64,000 bases of DNA from Leucobacter coleopterorum. Its GTDB lineage: Bacteria; Actinomycetota; Actinomycetes; Actinomycetales; Microbacteriaceae. How positions within the stretch are numbered: position 1 is the stretch's first letter; every line of letters begins with the position of its first letter. The DNA lies in assembly GCF_011382985.1 (NCBI RefSeq), contig NZ_CP049933.1, positions 1 to 64,000 of the forward strand, read 5' to 3'. Both the position numbers and the translations under genes were made by a program. Shown here one piece after another: positions 8,744 to 17,459 of this stretch. A model generated the notes under the pieces. The model worked only from the letters and a program-made list of their open reading frames with translations, was not told the origin of the DNA and searched no databases.

Positions 8744-9093
8744 TCCATTGCGTCGACCGGCCGCAACTCCATGTCGTACGGCGGCAAGATGTCCGACAGC
8801 TCCAGCAGCAGGTCGAGGTTTGGCGTTTCTACCAAGAAGAACCCACCCAATCCCTCGTACGCGGCAGCGTACGGTCCTTCAGACACTACCCTCGCGCCAC
8901 CACCGGATCTGCGCACGGTAGTCGCCGATTCTCCGGTCTTCAGAGCCTCCCCCGCCAGGATCTCAACACCCCGGGCGTCGCATTCGACCTGGAATTGCTC
9001 AAACCGCTCCATGAGCGCTGCCTGCTCCGCTTCGCTCAGCCCGTCCCATGCGGGAACGTCACCATCACCGGTCAACAGCAGTAGGTACTTCAT
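8740..9093 (-). CDS. YCII/DGPF-domain protein partnered with ECF42 sigma
   Basis: A 117-residue YCII-related (DGPF) protein that begins MKYLLLLTGD. ATG 9093 is chosen because the fold starts there and GAGAGGAG lies just upstream; an in-frame ATG at 9123 would add ten residues outside the domain. The DGPF-like signature appears as SEGPYAAAYEGLGGFFLVE. Such proteins are dimeric and of unknown biochemical role, but nearly always sit next to ECF41/ECF42-type sigma factors, as here (4-nt overlap). Confidence 0.85.
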   Translation of the reverse strand: MKYLLLLTGDGDVPAWDGLSEAEQAALMERFEQFQVECDARGVEILAGEALKTGESATTVRRSGGGARVVSEGPYAAAYEGLGGFFLVETPNLDLLLELSDILPPYDMELRPVDAME

Positions 9094-9286
9094 GTCCATC
9101 TCCTCTCGGTGGTGCGATCGCATCCACCATCATGATGACGGATGAGCCGCGGTGAAATCGACACTGAAATTGAAAAGAAATCGGAATCGGCTTAGCGACC
9201 CTCGCAGCTCGGGTCGCAGTCCACCCCTCACAGGCGAACATGGAGGCCCGGATTCATCCGGGGAAGCAGACGCAGCAAGCGGCAGT

Positions 9287-9292
9287 TAGGCT
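9287..9292 (+). promoter_or_regulatory. Putative -10 element of leaderless SUKH gene
   Basis: TAGGCT, 6 nt before the ATG at 9299. Confidence 0.35.
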
Positions 9293-9298
9293 ACTGGC

Positions 9299-9952
9299 AT
9301 GATCAATCTCACTGCGGAGCACTACGTCTCAGGACTGAAAGACGCCCTCACCAGTTCCGAGAGTGACGAGGCCTCCGACGAACTTGCAGCACTCAAGCTA
9401 GCAACCGGAGCAACACCCGAAGACATAACCAAAATCACGGCTCTCTACCCCAACTGCCCCAGGACACTCCTAGATCTACTCAGACGCGTCGACGGCACCT
9501 ACTGGCGGGAGTATTTCGGTCAGACAATCGCCGTCTTCTTTCTCGGCTCTGATGTCTACGAGTATCCCTACTATCTATTGTCAGCAGCCCAGATAGTCGA
9601 ATCAGGAACGGATCAGCTCTTCTGCCATGACAGCATCCGTGATGTCTACGGGGACAAACTTGACGCCTGGTTGCCAGAAGGCAGAGGTGGCCAGCCAGGC
9701 GGTGGATACCGCGACGACCGCATCGATCCAGACCTTCCACGTGGCCGCAGACTACACTTTTCGGACTGCATGAACAACGGCGGCACCTCACAGTTGTTCA
9801 TTGATTTTGACCCGGTAGGTGAGGGCAAGGTCGGTCAAATCGTCAGATACCTGCACGACCCAGACAGCTACGCGGTCATAGCCGACAGCTTCGAAGAATA
9901 CCTGCAGCATCTGATGGATCAGGGGTTTGGGTTTCTGAACGCCTTAGAGTAG
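9299..9952 (+). CDS. SMI1/KNR4 (SUKH) family protein
   Basis: A 217-residue SUKH-superfamily protein. The core (residues about 45-200) shows the PxxLxxLLRxVDGTYW start typical of SMI1/KNR4 domains, then a G-S-DVYEYPYYL strand region, and ends in a LFIDFDP...GQIVRYLHDPDS strand pair followed by the final helix. SUKH proteins are mostly immunity proteins for contact-dependent or polymorphic toxins, but no toxin gene is visible beside it. Downstream lie a repeat copy and an IS element, so it may be an orphan immunity gene left after rearrangement (inference). Confidence 0.7.
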   Translation: MINLTAEHYVSGLKDALTSSESDEASDELAALKLATGATPEDITKITALYPNCPRTLLDLLRRVDGTYWREYFGQTIAVFFLGSDVYEYPYYLLSAAQIVESGTDQLFCHDSIRDVYGDKLDAWLPEGRGGQPGGGYRDDRIDPDLPRGRRLHFSDCMNNGGTSQLFIDFDPVGEGKVGQIVRYLHDPDSYAVIADSFEEYLQHLMDQGFGFLNALE

Positions 9953-10277
9953 CTGTCGGCCTTCAGGCCGCAAATCCGTGGGCTGGGCCGGTCGCGGCTT
10001 GACACGCCCAAACGTGTCCGCACGTTTCTACCGATTACCCAGAACTCAAGCAGCTCGAGTACACCCGATACCGACGAGAGTCCCCGATAATCACACGTGG
10101 GTACCTAGGGACCTCGTCGGTATCGGGGGCACTCGCCAATCTCACGAGCGATATCGAAAGACCACCCCACGAGAATGGCGGGTTCGGCTTATCGGCCAAA
10201 AGGAGTGGATGTGATCCTCGTTGAGCCGCGTAACTCCGCGCTGAAATAGGGATCGGTATGGTCCGTGATGCTTAGTT
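9953..10277. repeat. Intergenic repeat copy A with a 15-bp inverted repeat
   Basis: No convincing gene in this gap. Bases 10064-10078 and 10113-10127 form a perfect 15-bp inverted repeat around a 34-nt spacer. The stretch 10064-10165 is closely similar to 57143-57238 (copy C), and its right part (CACTCGCCAATCTC then GCGATATCGAA) recurs at 48793-48822 (copy B). The 9978-10214 open frame is inside the repeat and is not considered a gene. The left arm of the IS lies somewhere in the right part of this gap. Confidence 0.7.
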
Positions 10278-11390
10278 GTGGACCTTCCCCCAAATACAAC
10301 GAAGTGCATGGTATGTGGCCGCTCTCTGGTGAAGAACGGCCGACACCGATCAGGAACTCAACGCTGGCGGTGCCCATCATGCGGGGCCTCCAGCGTGAGA
10401 CGCCGCCCAGACGTCACCCGCCGAGAACAACTGCGACAGTTCGTGACCTGGCTCGTCGGCAAACACACCCAGGCCGAGATCGACGGAACCGCGAGCGGGC
10501 GAACCTTCCGACGCCACACCATGTGGTGCTGGGATATCGAACCGCGCCTGGCCCCCGCGACCACCATCCATCATGCGATCCTGGTCGACGGGATCTGGAT
10601 CTCCGGGTGGTGCTTGTTGATCGCCCAAAGCGACACCGGCCACGTTCTCGCCTGGCAATGGTCAGGAGGTGAATCCGTCGCGGCCTGGAAAGCGCTGCTC
10701 ACACAAGTTGCAGCACCTGGGGTTCTCGTCTCTGACGGGGGAACAGGGATCCCTACCGCGCTTGGCATGTGTTGGCCAGAAACGAAACACCAACGGTGTC
10801 TCTTTCATCTGCAAATGCGTGTGTCCAGACATCTGACGATGAACCCCCGCACTGACGCGGGCAGAGCGTTACGTGGGCTGGTGATGAAGCTCAGCAGCGT
10901 ACACGACGAAGACGCCGCGATCGTCTGGCAGATCCAACTTGATGAATGGTGGCGGGCCTTCGGGCACCTCACGAAAGAGCGCACCCTGCTCCGCAACGGC
11001 CAGTTCGGATTCACTCACGACCGACTCCGCAAAGCCTGGCTCCTCGTTCGAGGGGTCGTGCGCAACAACACCCTGTTCACCTATGTCACATACGGGAACC
11101 CGCGAACGACCAGCCCACTCGAAGGGGGTATCAATAGTCAGATCCGTGAGGTCCTCCGCCGCCACCGCGGGATGAGTGAACCACACCAGAAACGCGCGGT
11201 CGAGTGGTTCCTCACCCTCCACGAACAGTCCTTGGAAGAGGCCATGCAACACGCACTGCCCGCCAAAGCCGCCGCCCCAGAGCCCGCCAAACCCGAACAT
11301 CCAGACGAACCCGATACGCCACTCTACGGAACAGCACTCAGCCCCGACGAAGGGCTCTGGCTACGCACAGGATGGGCGGGACGCGGATGA
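10278..11390 (+). CDS. IS1249-type (IS256-related) transposase
   Basis: A 370-residue DDE transposase. The N-terminus has a zinc ribbon (CMVCG, then CPSCG about 22 residues later), followed by a helix-turn-helix-like stretch, and a catalytic core with Asp in HAILVDGIW, Asp in LVSDGGTGI and Glu in TSPLEGGINSQIRE. A CLFHLQMRVSRHL (C/H) segment fits the IS256/MULE group; IS1249-type transposases share the N-terminal zinc ribbon. The start GTG at 10278 is the best before the zinc ribbon. The gene is uninterrupted, so possibly active. TGAAATAG at 10242-10249 and its complement at 11499-11506 could belong to the inverted ends, but I could not fix the ends or a target duplication. Confidence 0.88.
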   Translation: MDLPPNTTKCMVCGRSLVKNGRHRSGTQRWRCPSCGASSVRRRPDVTRREQLRQFVTWLVGKHTQAEIDGTASGRTFRRHTMWCWDIEPRLAPATTIHHAILVDGIWISGWCLLIAQSDTGHVLAWQWSGGESVAAWKALLTQVAAPGVLVSDGGTGIPTALGMCWPETKHQRCLFHLQMRVSRHLTMNPRTDAGRALRGLVMKLSSVHDEDAAIVWQIQLDEWWRAFGHLTKERTLLRNGQFGFTHDRLRKAWLLVRGVVRNNTLFTYVTYGNPRTTSPLEGGINSQIREVLRRHRGMSEPHQKRAVEWFLTLHEQSLEEAMQHALPAKAAAPEPAKPEHPDEPDTPLYGTALSPDEGLWLRTGWAGRG

Positions 11391-11467
11391 CACACCCGAC
11401 GCTATCCACTCTTTCGGGCCTATAAGCCGCCCCAGACCTCGCCGACACTCCCTAAAACAAGAAGAGC

Positions 11468-11489
11468 CCGGATCAACACTCTGATCCGG
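11468..11489. terminator. Hairpin downstream of the transposase
   Basis: CCGGATCA and TGATCCGG form an 8-bp perfect stem with a 6-nt loop. There is no T-run, so it may be a terminator or part of the IS end. Confidence 0.4.
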
Positions 11490-11543
11490 ACTCACAAGCT
11501 ATTTCACAAACATTGACTGCTCAATTTCATGAAACAGCCCTCG

Positions 11544-11626
11544 TGCGCGAAGGGGGACTTGAACCCCCACGCCCTTGCGGGCACTGGCACCTGAAGCCAG
11601 CGCGTCTGCCATTCCGCCACTCGCGC
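11544..11626 (-). tRNA. tRNA-Leu (anticodon CAG)
   Basis: Class II tRNA of 83 nt. The acceptor GCGCGAG pairs with TTCGCGC, the anticodon stem CTGGC/GCCAG encloses the loop TTCAGGT (anticodon CAG), a long variable arm (TGCCCGCAAGGGCG) is present, and the T arm GGGGGTTCAAGTCCCCC is perfect. CCA is not encoded. Confidence 0.95.
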
Positions 11627-11878
11627 GAGTCACTCGCTCAGCGAAGCCGCCAAGAGAACTCCACTAGCTTAGCAGCATAAACTCGCTCTCACCAAAGCGG
11701 GCTAAACTAGAGCAATTCGTGCAATGCGATAGTTGTGCGGTGCAAGAAAATCACAAAGCGTCGGGTTACAACCCTCACGCCGCGCGGCAAGCTAGCACCG
11801 GGTCAACAGGCGGCACCAATAGAGTCGGTAGTGAAACTTCAAAATCAAGCACGAGCCAGCAGAGGGGGCGATCACCAC

Positions 11879-12724
11879 GTGGGCATCCTGGACAACGTTG
11901 AACGCGGACTCGAACGCGCCGTCAACGGCGCCTTTGCACGCACCTTCCGCTCCGGCGTGCAACCCGTAGAAATCGCGTCGGCCCTCAAGCGCGAACTCGA
12001 CATTGGCGCGGTGATTGTCGACCGCGACCGTGTGCTCGCACCCAATCGTTTCGTCGCACGCGTCTCACCAAAAGACGCCGCGCGTCTGCAGGGCATGGGC
12101 GAGACCCTCGAACGTGAGCTCAGAGGAGTTGTGCTCAAGCATGCCTCCACCCAGAACTACCAGCTGCTCGGCGAACCCGACGTAGAGATTCGCTCAGACG
12201 ACTCCGTCACCACGGGAGTGCTCGTGGTCGAGGCCAGCCAAGTTGAGGGCGCGGTCAATTGGGTCGCGGTGATCGAAGTCGATGGCACCCGCCACGAGCT
12301 CTCCCGCGGCACAACAACGGTCGGTCGTGGCAGTGATTGCGGGATCCGGATCACCGATAACGCAGCCTCGCGGAAGCATCTTGAACTTATTTGGGACGGT
12401 TCGGCGGGCATCGCCCGCGATCTCGGTTCCACTAACGGCTCCAAAATCGATGGTCAACGTTTCCGCGAGGCCGCGCTTGCCCCCGGAATCGTCATCACGA
12501 TCGGACAAACTGCGCTCGTGTTCCAACTGGCCCCCGGGCGCAGTCGAAAGGCCGCCCCCAAGGCTCGCCCGCAACCCAGCGCACCAACAACGGTGCACCA
12601 GTCAGCAAATCCGGCGAGCAAGGCAACGAGCAAGCCAGCCAATAAGCCGGCACCCAGCAAGCCCGTAGAATTGCCCTCAGCTGCGGCCGACAGCATCGAC
12701 CAGGACTTCTGGAGGGGACTGTGA
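11879..12724 (+). CDS. fhaA: FhaA, DUF3662 and FHA domain protein
   Basis: A 281-residue cytosolic scaffold protein. GTG 11879 is chosen because the DUF3662 domain begins at once (GILDNVERGLERAVNGAF) and AGAGGGGG lies about 10 nt upstream; earlier in-frame starts add unrelated sequence. Residues 1-125 are DUF3662. A C-terminal FHA domain (about 145-225) has the phosphothreonine-binding residues in GRGSDC, SRKH and STNGS. A low-complexity Ala/Pro/Lys tail ends in IDQDFWRGL. FhaA proteins bind phosphorylated partners of PknA/PknB in peptidoglycan control. The stop overlaps the start of fhaB. Confidence 0.93.
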   Translation: MGILDNVERGLERAVNGAFARTFRSGVQPVEIASALKRELDIGAVIVDRDRVLAPNRFVARVSPKDAARLQGMGETLERELRGVVLKHASTQNYQLLGEPDVEIRSDDSVTTGVLVVEASQVEGAVNWVAVIEVDGTRHELSRGTTTVGRGSDCGIRITDNAASRKHLELIWDGSAGIARDLGSTNGSKIDGQRFREAALAPGIVITIGQTALVFQLAPGRSRKAAPKARPQPSAPTTVHQSANPASKATSKPANKPAPSKPVELPSAAADSIDQDFWRGL

Positions 12725-13329
12725 GCGAACTCACCCTGCTAATCCTTCGCATCGGCTTTTTGCTGCTGCTCTGGTTCTTCATCTTCGCAATCGTGTACGC
12801 GCTTCGCAGTGATCTGTTCGGAGCACCGGTGAGGCGCATGAAGTCTGACGGCAAAAAGGCTTCAGGATCGCCCCAACCGTTTGTGGCGGCCTCACCCGTC
12901 GTACAGGCAGCGTCGCCCGCAGCACCAACAGCGCCCGTCGCAGCACGAAATACTGGCCCAACCACTCCTCTCGCGGCAGGCCACTCCCCGATCATCACCC
13001 CCAGCGGAGGCGCCCTCCCCTCGGCTGGCGCCAGCGGCACCGCTCGCCAACTCGTCATCACCTCGGGTGTGGCGTCGGGCACAGCGATCCCCCTCGACGA
13101 CGACTTCCTGACCATCGGCCGCAGCAGTGAGTCGACCCTCGTCATCGTTGACGAATACACCTCGACCTACCACGCCCGCCTCGCTCGCACGGGCGATCAC
13201 TGGACCCTCACCGACCTCGACTCCACAAACGGCACCAAGCTTGACGGCGTGAAGGTCACGAAGCCTGTTCAGGTGCCACTGTTCACACCGATCACCATCG
13301 GTACGACTACGTTTGAGCTGAGGCCCTAA
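12721..13329 (+). CDS. fhaB: FhaB (FipA-like) membrane-anchored FHA protein
   Basis: A 202-residue protein with one N-terminal membrane helix (about residues 5-28), an Ala/Pro-rich linker and a C-terminal FHA domain (about 110-200) with GRSSES, YTSTYHARL and DLDSTNGTKL motifs. It is anchored at the cytoplasmic face and reads PknA/PknB phosphorylation. GTG start at 12721 overlaps the fhaA stop as GTGA. Confidence 0.93.
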   Translation: MSELTLLILRIGFLLLLWFFIFAIVYALRSDLFGAPVRRMKSDGKKASGSPQPFVAASPVVQAASPAAPTAPVAARNTGPTTPLAAGHSPIITPSGGALPSAGASGTARQLVITSGVASGTAIPLDDDFLTIGRSSESTLVIVDEYTSTYHARLARTGDHWTLTDLDSTNGTKLDGVKVTKPVQVPLFTPITIGTTTFELRP

Positions 13330-13331
13330 GA

Positions 13332-14582
13332 GTGTCCGTCGGCTATGAGAGTGCCATCGGATCCCACGTCGGGATGGTGCGCTCCAACAACCAAGACTCG
13401 GCCTTCGCCGGCGATTACCTCTTTCTCGTCGCCGACGGCATGGGTGGCCACGCGGGCGGCGATGTCGCCTCCGCTCTCGCCACCCAGCAGATCGCACACA
13501 GTGACGGCGAACCAAGTGGCACACCTCAAGAGGTCAGCGAGACACTCCGTAAGGCAGTGCTCGCCGCCAACCGCAAGCTTCGCGACACTGTTGGGGATCG
13601 GCCAGAACTCGCCGGCATGGGCACCACATTCACGGGCTTCTTTACCGTCAACGACAAACTTGCTCTCGCCCACATCGGCGACTCCCGTCTGTATCTGCTG
13701 CGGGACAATGTTCTCAAGCAAATCACGGTTGACCACACCTTCGTGCAGCGCCTCGTCGACAGCGGCAAGATCACCGAAGAGGAGGCGAAGATTCATCCGC
13801 GTCGCTCCGTGCTCATGCGTGTGCTCGGTGACGTCGACTCTTCGCCCGAGGTCGATACCGATGTGCTCGACACCCTCCCCGGTGACGTATGGCTGCTCTG
13901 CTCCGACGGACTCTGCGGCTACGTCGAAGACCCAGATATCGAGAAGATTTTGCGTCGCCGCAACTCTCTGCAGGGAGCCGTTGACGCGCTGATCGACAAG
14001 AGTCTCGCCCACGGCGCCCCCGACAACGTGACCGTTGTACTCGTCGAGACAACTGCGGAACCGCGCGAGATCACCGAACCTAATCCACGCTTCGCCGGAT
14101 CCGCGGCCAATGCTCCCGAACCCCGTGACGGCACCGTTTCAACGGCGCGTAACCGCCTGCTGAACCGTCGCCGCCCTGTTCGCAAGGCCCCCGTTGTCGA
14201 AGAAAGCCACTTCGAATCCCGCATCGACGAGTATCTCGCCGAACTGATCGCAGAGACTAAACGCCGTAATCGCCGCCGTCGCCTGCTGTGGATCTTCGGA
14301 GCACTTGCCGTGCTCATCGCCATTGGTGGCACGTTGTTCTTCGGCTACCAGTGGACCCAGAGTCGCTACTACGTTGGAACAAATGGCGAAACAGTCATCA
14401 TCTACCGCGGTATCCAACAAGACCTCGGTTCTCTCTCACTGCACTCGATCGCAGAAGACACTGGAATTCCGCTTAAAACGCTCGACGGTAACGAGCGTCG
14501 CCAGGTAGAACGCACGCTCAGCGCGGGCTCGATAGAGGAGGCCCGCGACATTGTGCTCAGGATCGGAGCCACAAATGAGTGA
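13332..14582 (+). CDS. pstP: PP2C-type Ser/Thr protein phosphatase PstP
   Basis: A 416-residue phosphatase starting at GTG 13332, 2 nt after fhaB. The PP2C catalytic domain covers about residues 5-235, with metal-binding motifs DGMGGHAGGD, GDSRLYLLR and SDGLCGYVED and the NVTVVLVE end. A basic linker is followed by a membrane helix at about 320-342 and an extracellular C-terminal domain. PstP reverses phosphorylation by PknA and PknB encoded downstream. The stop overlaps rodA by 8 nt. Confidence 0.95.
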   Translation: MSVGYESAIGSHVGMVRSNNQDSAFAGDYLFLVADGMGGHAGGDVASALATQQIAHSDGEPSGTPQEVSETLRKAVLAANRKLRDTVGDRPELAGMGTTFTGFFTVNDKLALAHIGDSRLYLLRDNVLKQITVDHTFVQRLVDSGKITEEEAKIHPRRSVLMRVLGDVDSSPEVDTDVLDTLPGDVWLLCSDGLCGYVEDPDIEKILRRRNSLQGAVDALIDKSLAHGAPDNVTVVLVETTAEPREITEPNPRFAGSAANAPEPRDGTVSTARNRLLNRRRPVRKAPVVEESHFESRIDEYLAELIAETKRRNRRRRLLWIFGALAVLIAIGGTLFFGYQWTQSRYYVGTNGETVIIYRGIQQDLGSLSLHSIAEDTGIPLKTLDGNERRQVERTLSAGSIEEARDIVLRIGATNE

Positions 14583-15975
14583 TAGCGCCTCCGAACCACG
14601 CACATTCGAGAAGACCCGCACCAGCGAGACGGTGCTGCAGCGCATCACCGCGCTGCGCGCCCCGCGCAAGCTGCAGGGCCTTGAGTTTGCGCTGCTGGTG
14701 TTTGCAATCGCGGTCGGGATCGCCGCGATCGTTATTATCGACCTCACGCTAAAAGGCAATGTCGCAACCGATCTGCTGCCATCCGGCCTGGTCTTTGTTG
14801 TCGCTCTCTTTGCGCTGCACTTTACCGTTCGCCGCATTGCCCCCGACGCCGATCCGCTCATCATGCCGATCGCAACGTTCCTCAATGTCATCGGCGTTGC
14901 GATGATCTACCGCATTGACATCGCTCGTAAGCACTATGGCTGGGAAGCAACGTCGGTGAGGCAGCTTGTGTGGTCAGCCATCGCCATTGTCGTCGCAATC
15001 GTTGTCATAGCGGTCATTCGCAACCACATGGTTCTTTTCCGCTACACCTACATCACGGGTCTCGCAGCCCTGATCCTTCTGTTCCTGCCGATGGTGCCTG
15101 GAATTGGTAAGGAAGAGTCGGGTGCCCATGTGTGGGTAGAGATTGGCCCGGTGAACTTTCAGCCGGGCGAGATTGCGAAGATTTTGCTCGCCATCTTCTT
15201 CACCGGCTATCTTGTGCGTAACCGCGACTCGCTCGCGATGGTTGGCAAGAAGATTCTCGGCATTCGTTTCCCGAGAGCACGGGATCTTGGACCCCTTCTG
15301 GTGTTTTGGCTCGCGGCAATGGCCGTGCTCGTCTTTCAGCGTGACCTCGGTACCTCGGTTTTGTACTTTGGCCTCTTCCTAGCAATGCTGTATCTCGCAA
15401 CCGCGAGAATCGGTTGGGTGATTCTTGGCGGCGGACTGTTCTTGGTCGGCGGCTTCATCGCGAGTCAGACACTTGACTATGTGCAAAAGCGCTTTGTGAA
15501 CTGGCTCAACCCATTCTCCGACCCAAGCGGCGCGAGCTATCAAATGGTGCGCGGACTATTCGGCATGGCAAACGGAGGCATGACCGGCACGGGGCTTGGC
15601 CAGGGCTACCCCACGGAGACGCCGCTAGCGCAGAGCGACTACATCATTCCGAGTCTCGGCGAAGAGCTGGGTCTGGTCGGCCTGTTCGTCATTCTGGCGG
15701 CATACATGCTGTTTGTTGGCCGCGGCCTTCGCATCGGTTTTGCGGGGCAAGACGACTTCGGCAAGTTGCTCGCCTCGGGCCTCGCGTTCTCGATTGCATT
15801 CCAGGTCTTCATCGTTGTTGGCGGTGTGACACGCGTCATCCCGCTCACCGGTCTCACAACACCTTTTCTTGCAGCGGGTGGATCCTCACTCATTTCGAAC
15901 TGGATCATTGTCGCCCTGCTCCTCTTACTCTCGAACTCGGTTCGTAATCGACCGAAGCTGGTGATCCGCACATGA
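14575..15975 (+). CDS. rodA: RodA/FtsW-family SEDS glycosyltransferase
   Basis: A 466-residue SEDS protein with about ten membrane helices. Residues near 190-215 (GAHVWVEIGPVNFQPGEIAKI) hold the SEDS signature and catalytic-loop region, and a later loop holds MANGGMTGTGLGQG and DYIIPSLGEELGL. It polymerises glycan strands with its partner class B PBP, encoded next. ATG 14575 (MSDSASEP) is preferred over an upstream in-frame ATG because it lies at the pstP stop as in other genomes. Confidence 0.95.
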   Translation: MSDSASEPRTFEKTRTSETVLQRITALRAPRKLQGLEFALLVFAIAVGIAAIVIIDLTLKGNVATDLLPSGLVFVVALFALHFTVRRIAPDADPLIMPIATFLNVIGVAMIYRIDIARKHYGWEATSVRQLVWSAIAIVVAIVVIAVIRNHMVLFRYTYITGLAALILLFLPMVPGIGKEESGAHVWVEIGPVNFQPGEIAKILLAIFFTGYLVRNRDSLAMVGKKILGIRFPRARDLGPLLVFWLAAMAVLVFQRDLGTSVLYFGLFLAMLYLATARIGWVILGGGLFLVGGFIASQTLDYVQKRFVNWLNPFSDPSGASYQMVRGLFGMANGGMTGTGLGQGYPTETPLAQSDYIIPSLGEELGLVGLFVILAAYMLFVGRGLRIGFAGQDDFGKLLASGLAFSIAFQVFIVVGGVTRVIPLTGLTTPFLAAGGSSLISNWIIVALLLLLSNSVRNRPKLVIRT

Positions 15976-17459
15976 ATAGACCGCTAAGAGTTCTCACACG
16001 AGCAATGTTTGTCATGTTTCTGGCGCTGTTCGTTTCTGTCACCATGATTCAGTTTGTTGATGCCGATGATCTGCGCGCGAACGACTTGAACACGCGCACA
16101 ATCATGAACGGCTACAAGGTCGAGCGCGGCTCGATTCTTGTTGATGGCAATCCGATCGCGTTCTCAACACCTACCAAAGACTCCTACCGGTACGTGCGGC
16201 AGTACTCCGACGGGGAACTCTACGCGCCCATCACCGGCTATTATTCGACCCGCCAGGGCCGCACCGGGCTCGAAAACGCCATGAACCAGGAGCTCTCTGG
16301 TACAGCCAACTCGCAGTTCTTCACACGCATTATGAACACCATCAACGGAGTCGACCCTCAGGGCAGCTCGGTTGAGACCACCATTAGTGCCAAAGCACAG
16401 ACCGTCGCTCGTGACGCAATGGCCGAGGGTGGATTTGAGGGTGCGGTCGTAGCCCTCGATCCGAAGACCGGCGAGATTCTCGCGCTCTATTCAACGCCGA
16501 GCTTTGATCCAAACCTGCTCTCGTCGAACGACGATGCAGAGATCATCAAGAACTACCGCCAACTCACAGACGACCCCTCGAAACCGCTCAATAACCGCGC
16601 AATCGCTGGCGACCTCTACCACCCGGGCTCCGTTTACAAGCTTGTGGTCGCGGCCGCGGCCATCGAGAGCGGTGCGGCGACCCCTTCAACCGAGTTTGCA
16701 AACCCTGACGTCATCACATTGCCGCAGTCAACACACCCGATGCAAAACGCTTCACGCACCACCTGCGGCAGCGGCGAGACAGCAACGCTGCAGCAGGCGC
16801 TTATTTACTCCTGCAACATCCCCATCGCCGAACTTGCCATGAGCATGGACCGCGACGAGGTGCCCAAAATGGCGAACGCCTTCGGGTTTGGCCAAGACAT
16901 TGAGATTCCGCTGGCCGTCACCCCGAGCGTGTCGCCAGTTCCGAAGGATAAGGCGCAGGTCGCACTCTCGTCCATCGGCCAGCTCGATGTGCGCGCAACG
17001 CCCCTGCAGATGGCCATGGTCTCTGCCGGAATTGCGAACGAGGGCACGGTCATGAAGCCGCAGCTCGTGAAGAGTGTCATCTCACCCGACCTGAAGGTTG
17101 AGCAGGAGTTCTCGGCCGAGGAGTTCAGCAAACCAATCTCGGCGAAAACTGCGAAGTCAGTTGCTGGCATGATGGAGGCCGGGGTTACCGATCCCAACGG
17201 GCTTGCTCAGAAGGCGGGGATCGACGGAGTGCGAGTCGCGGGAAAAACCGGTACGGCCGAAAACAGCAACACGGATGACGCCAACGGCGTCCCGTTCACC
17301 CTCTGGTTCACCGGGTTCGCCCCGGTTGACAACCCGAAAGTGGCGGTCGCGGTCGTCATCGAAAGCGGCGGCGGAGCGGCATATAACAATCTGGGAGGAT
17401 CTTACGACCTCCCAACAACAGTCGGTAAACGAGTAATGGAAGCGGTGTTGAGCGAATGA
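15972..17459 (+). CDS. pbpA: Class B penicillin-binding protein (PbpA)
   Basis: A 495-residue PBP: membrane anchor (residues about 8-30), dimerisation domain, then a transpeptidase domain from about 150. Active-site motifs are SVYK (Ser-x-x-Lys, in HPGSVYKLV), SCN (in YSCNIP) and KTGT (in AGKTGTAE). It cross-links peptidoglycan together with the SEDS partner upstream. Start overlaps the rodA stop (ATGA). Confidence 0.95.
   Translation: MNRPLRVLTRAMFVMFLALFVSVTMIQFVDADDLRANDLNTRTIMNGYKVERGSILVDGNPIAFSTPTKDSYRYVRQYSDGELYAPITGYYSTRQGRTGLENAMNQELSGTANSQFFTRIMNTINGVDPQGSSVETTISAKAQTVARDAMAEGGFEGAVVALDPKTGEILALYSTPSFDPNLLSSNDDAEIIKNYRQLTDDPSKPLNNRAIAGDLYHPGSVYKLVVAAAAIESGAATPSTEFANPDVITLPQSTHPMQNASRTTCGSGETATLQQALIYSCNIPIAELAMSMDRDEVPKMANAFGFGQDIEIPLAVTPSVSPVPKDKAQVALSSIGQLDVRATPLQMAMVSAGIANEGTVMKPQLVKSVISPDLKVEQEFSAEEFSKPISAKTAKSVAGMMEAGVTDPNGLAQKAGIDGVRVAGKTGTAENSNTDDANGVPFTLWFTGFAPVDNPKVAVAVVIESGGGAAYNNLGGSYDLPTTVGKRVMEAVLSE

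Noticed and set aside
9978..10214. 78-codon open frame in repeat copy A
   Set aside because: Lies within the repeat; the similar reading frame in copy C (57137-57403) diverges after a short stretch, so similarity is of DNA, not protein.
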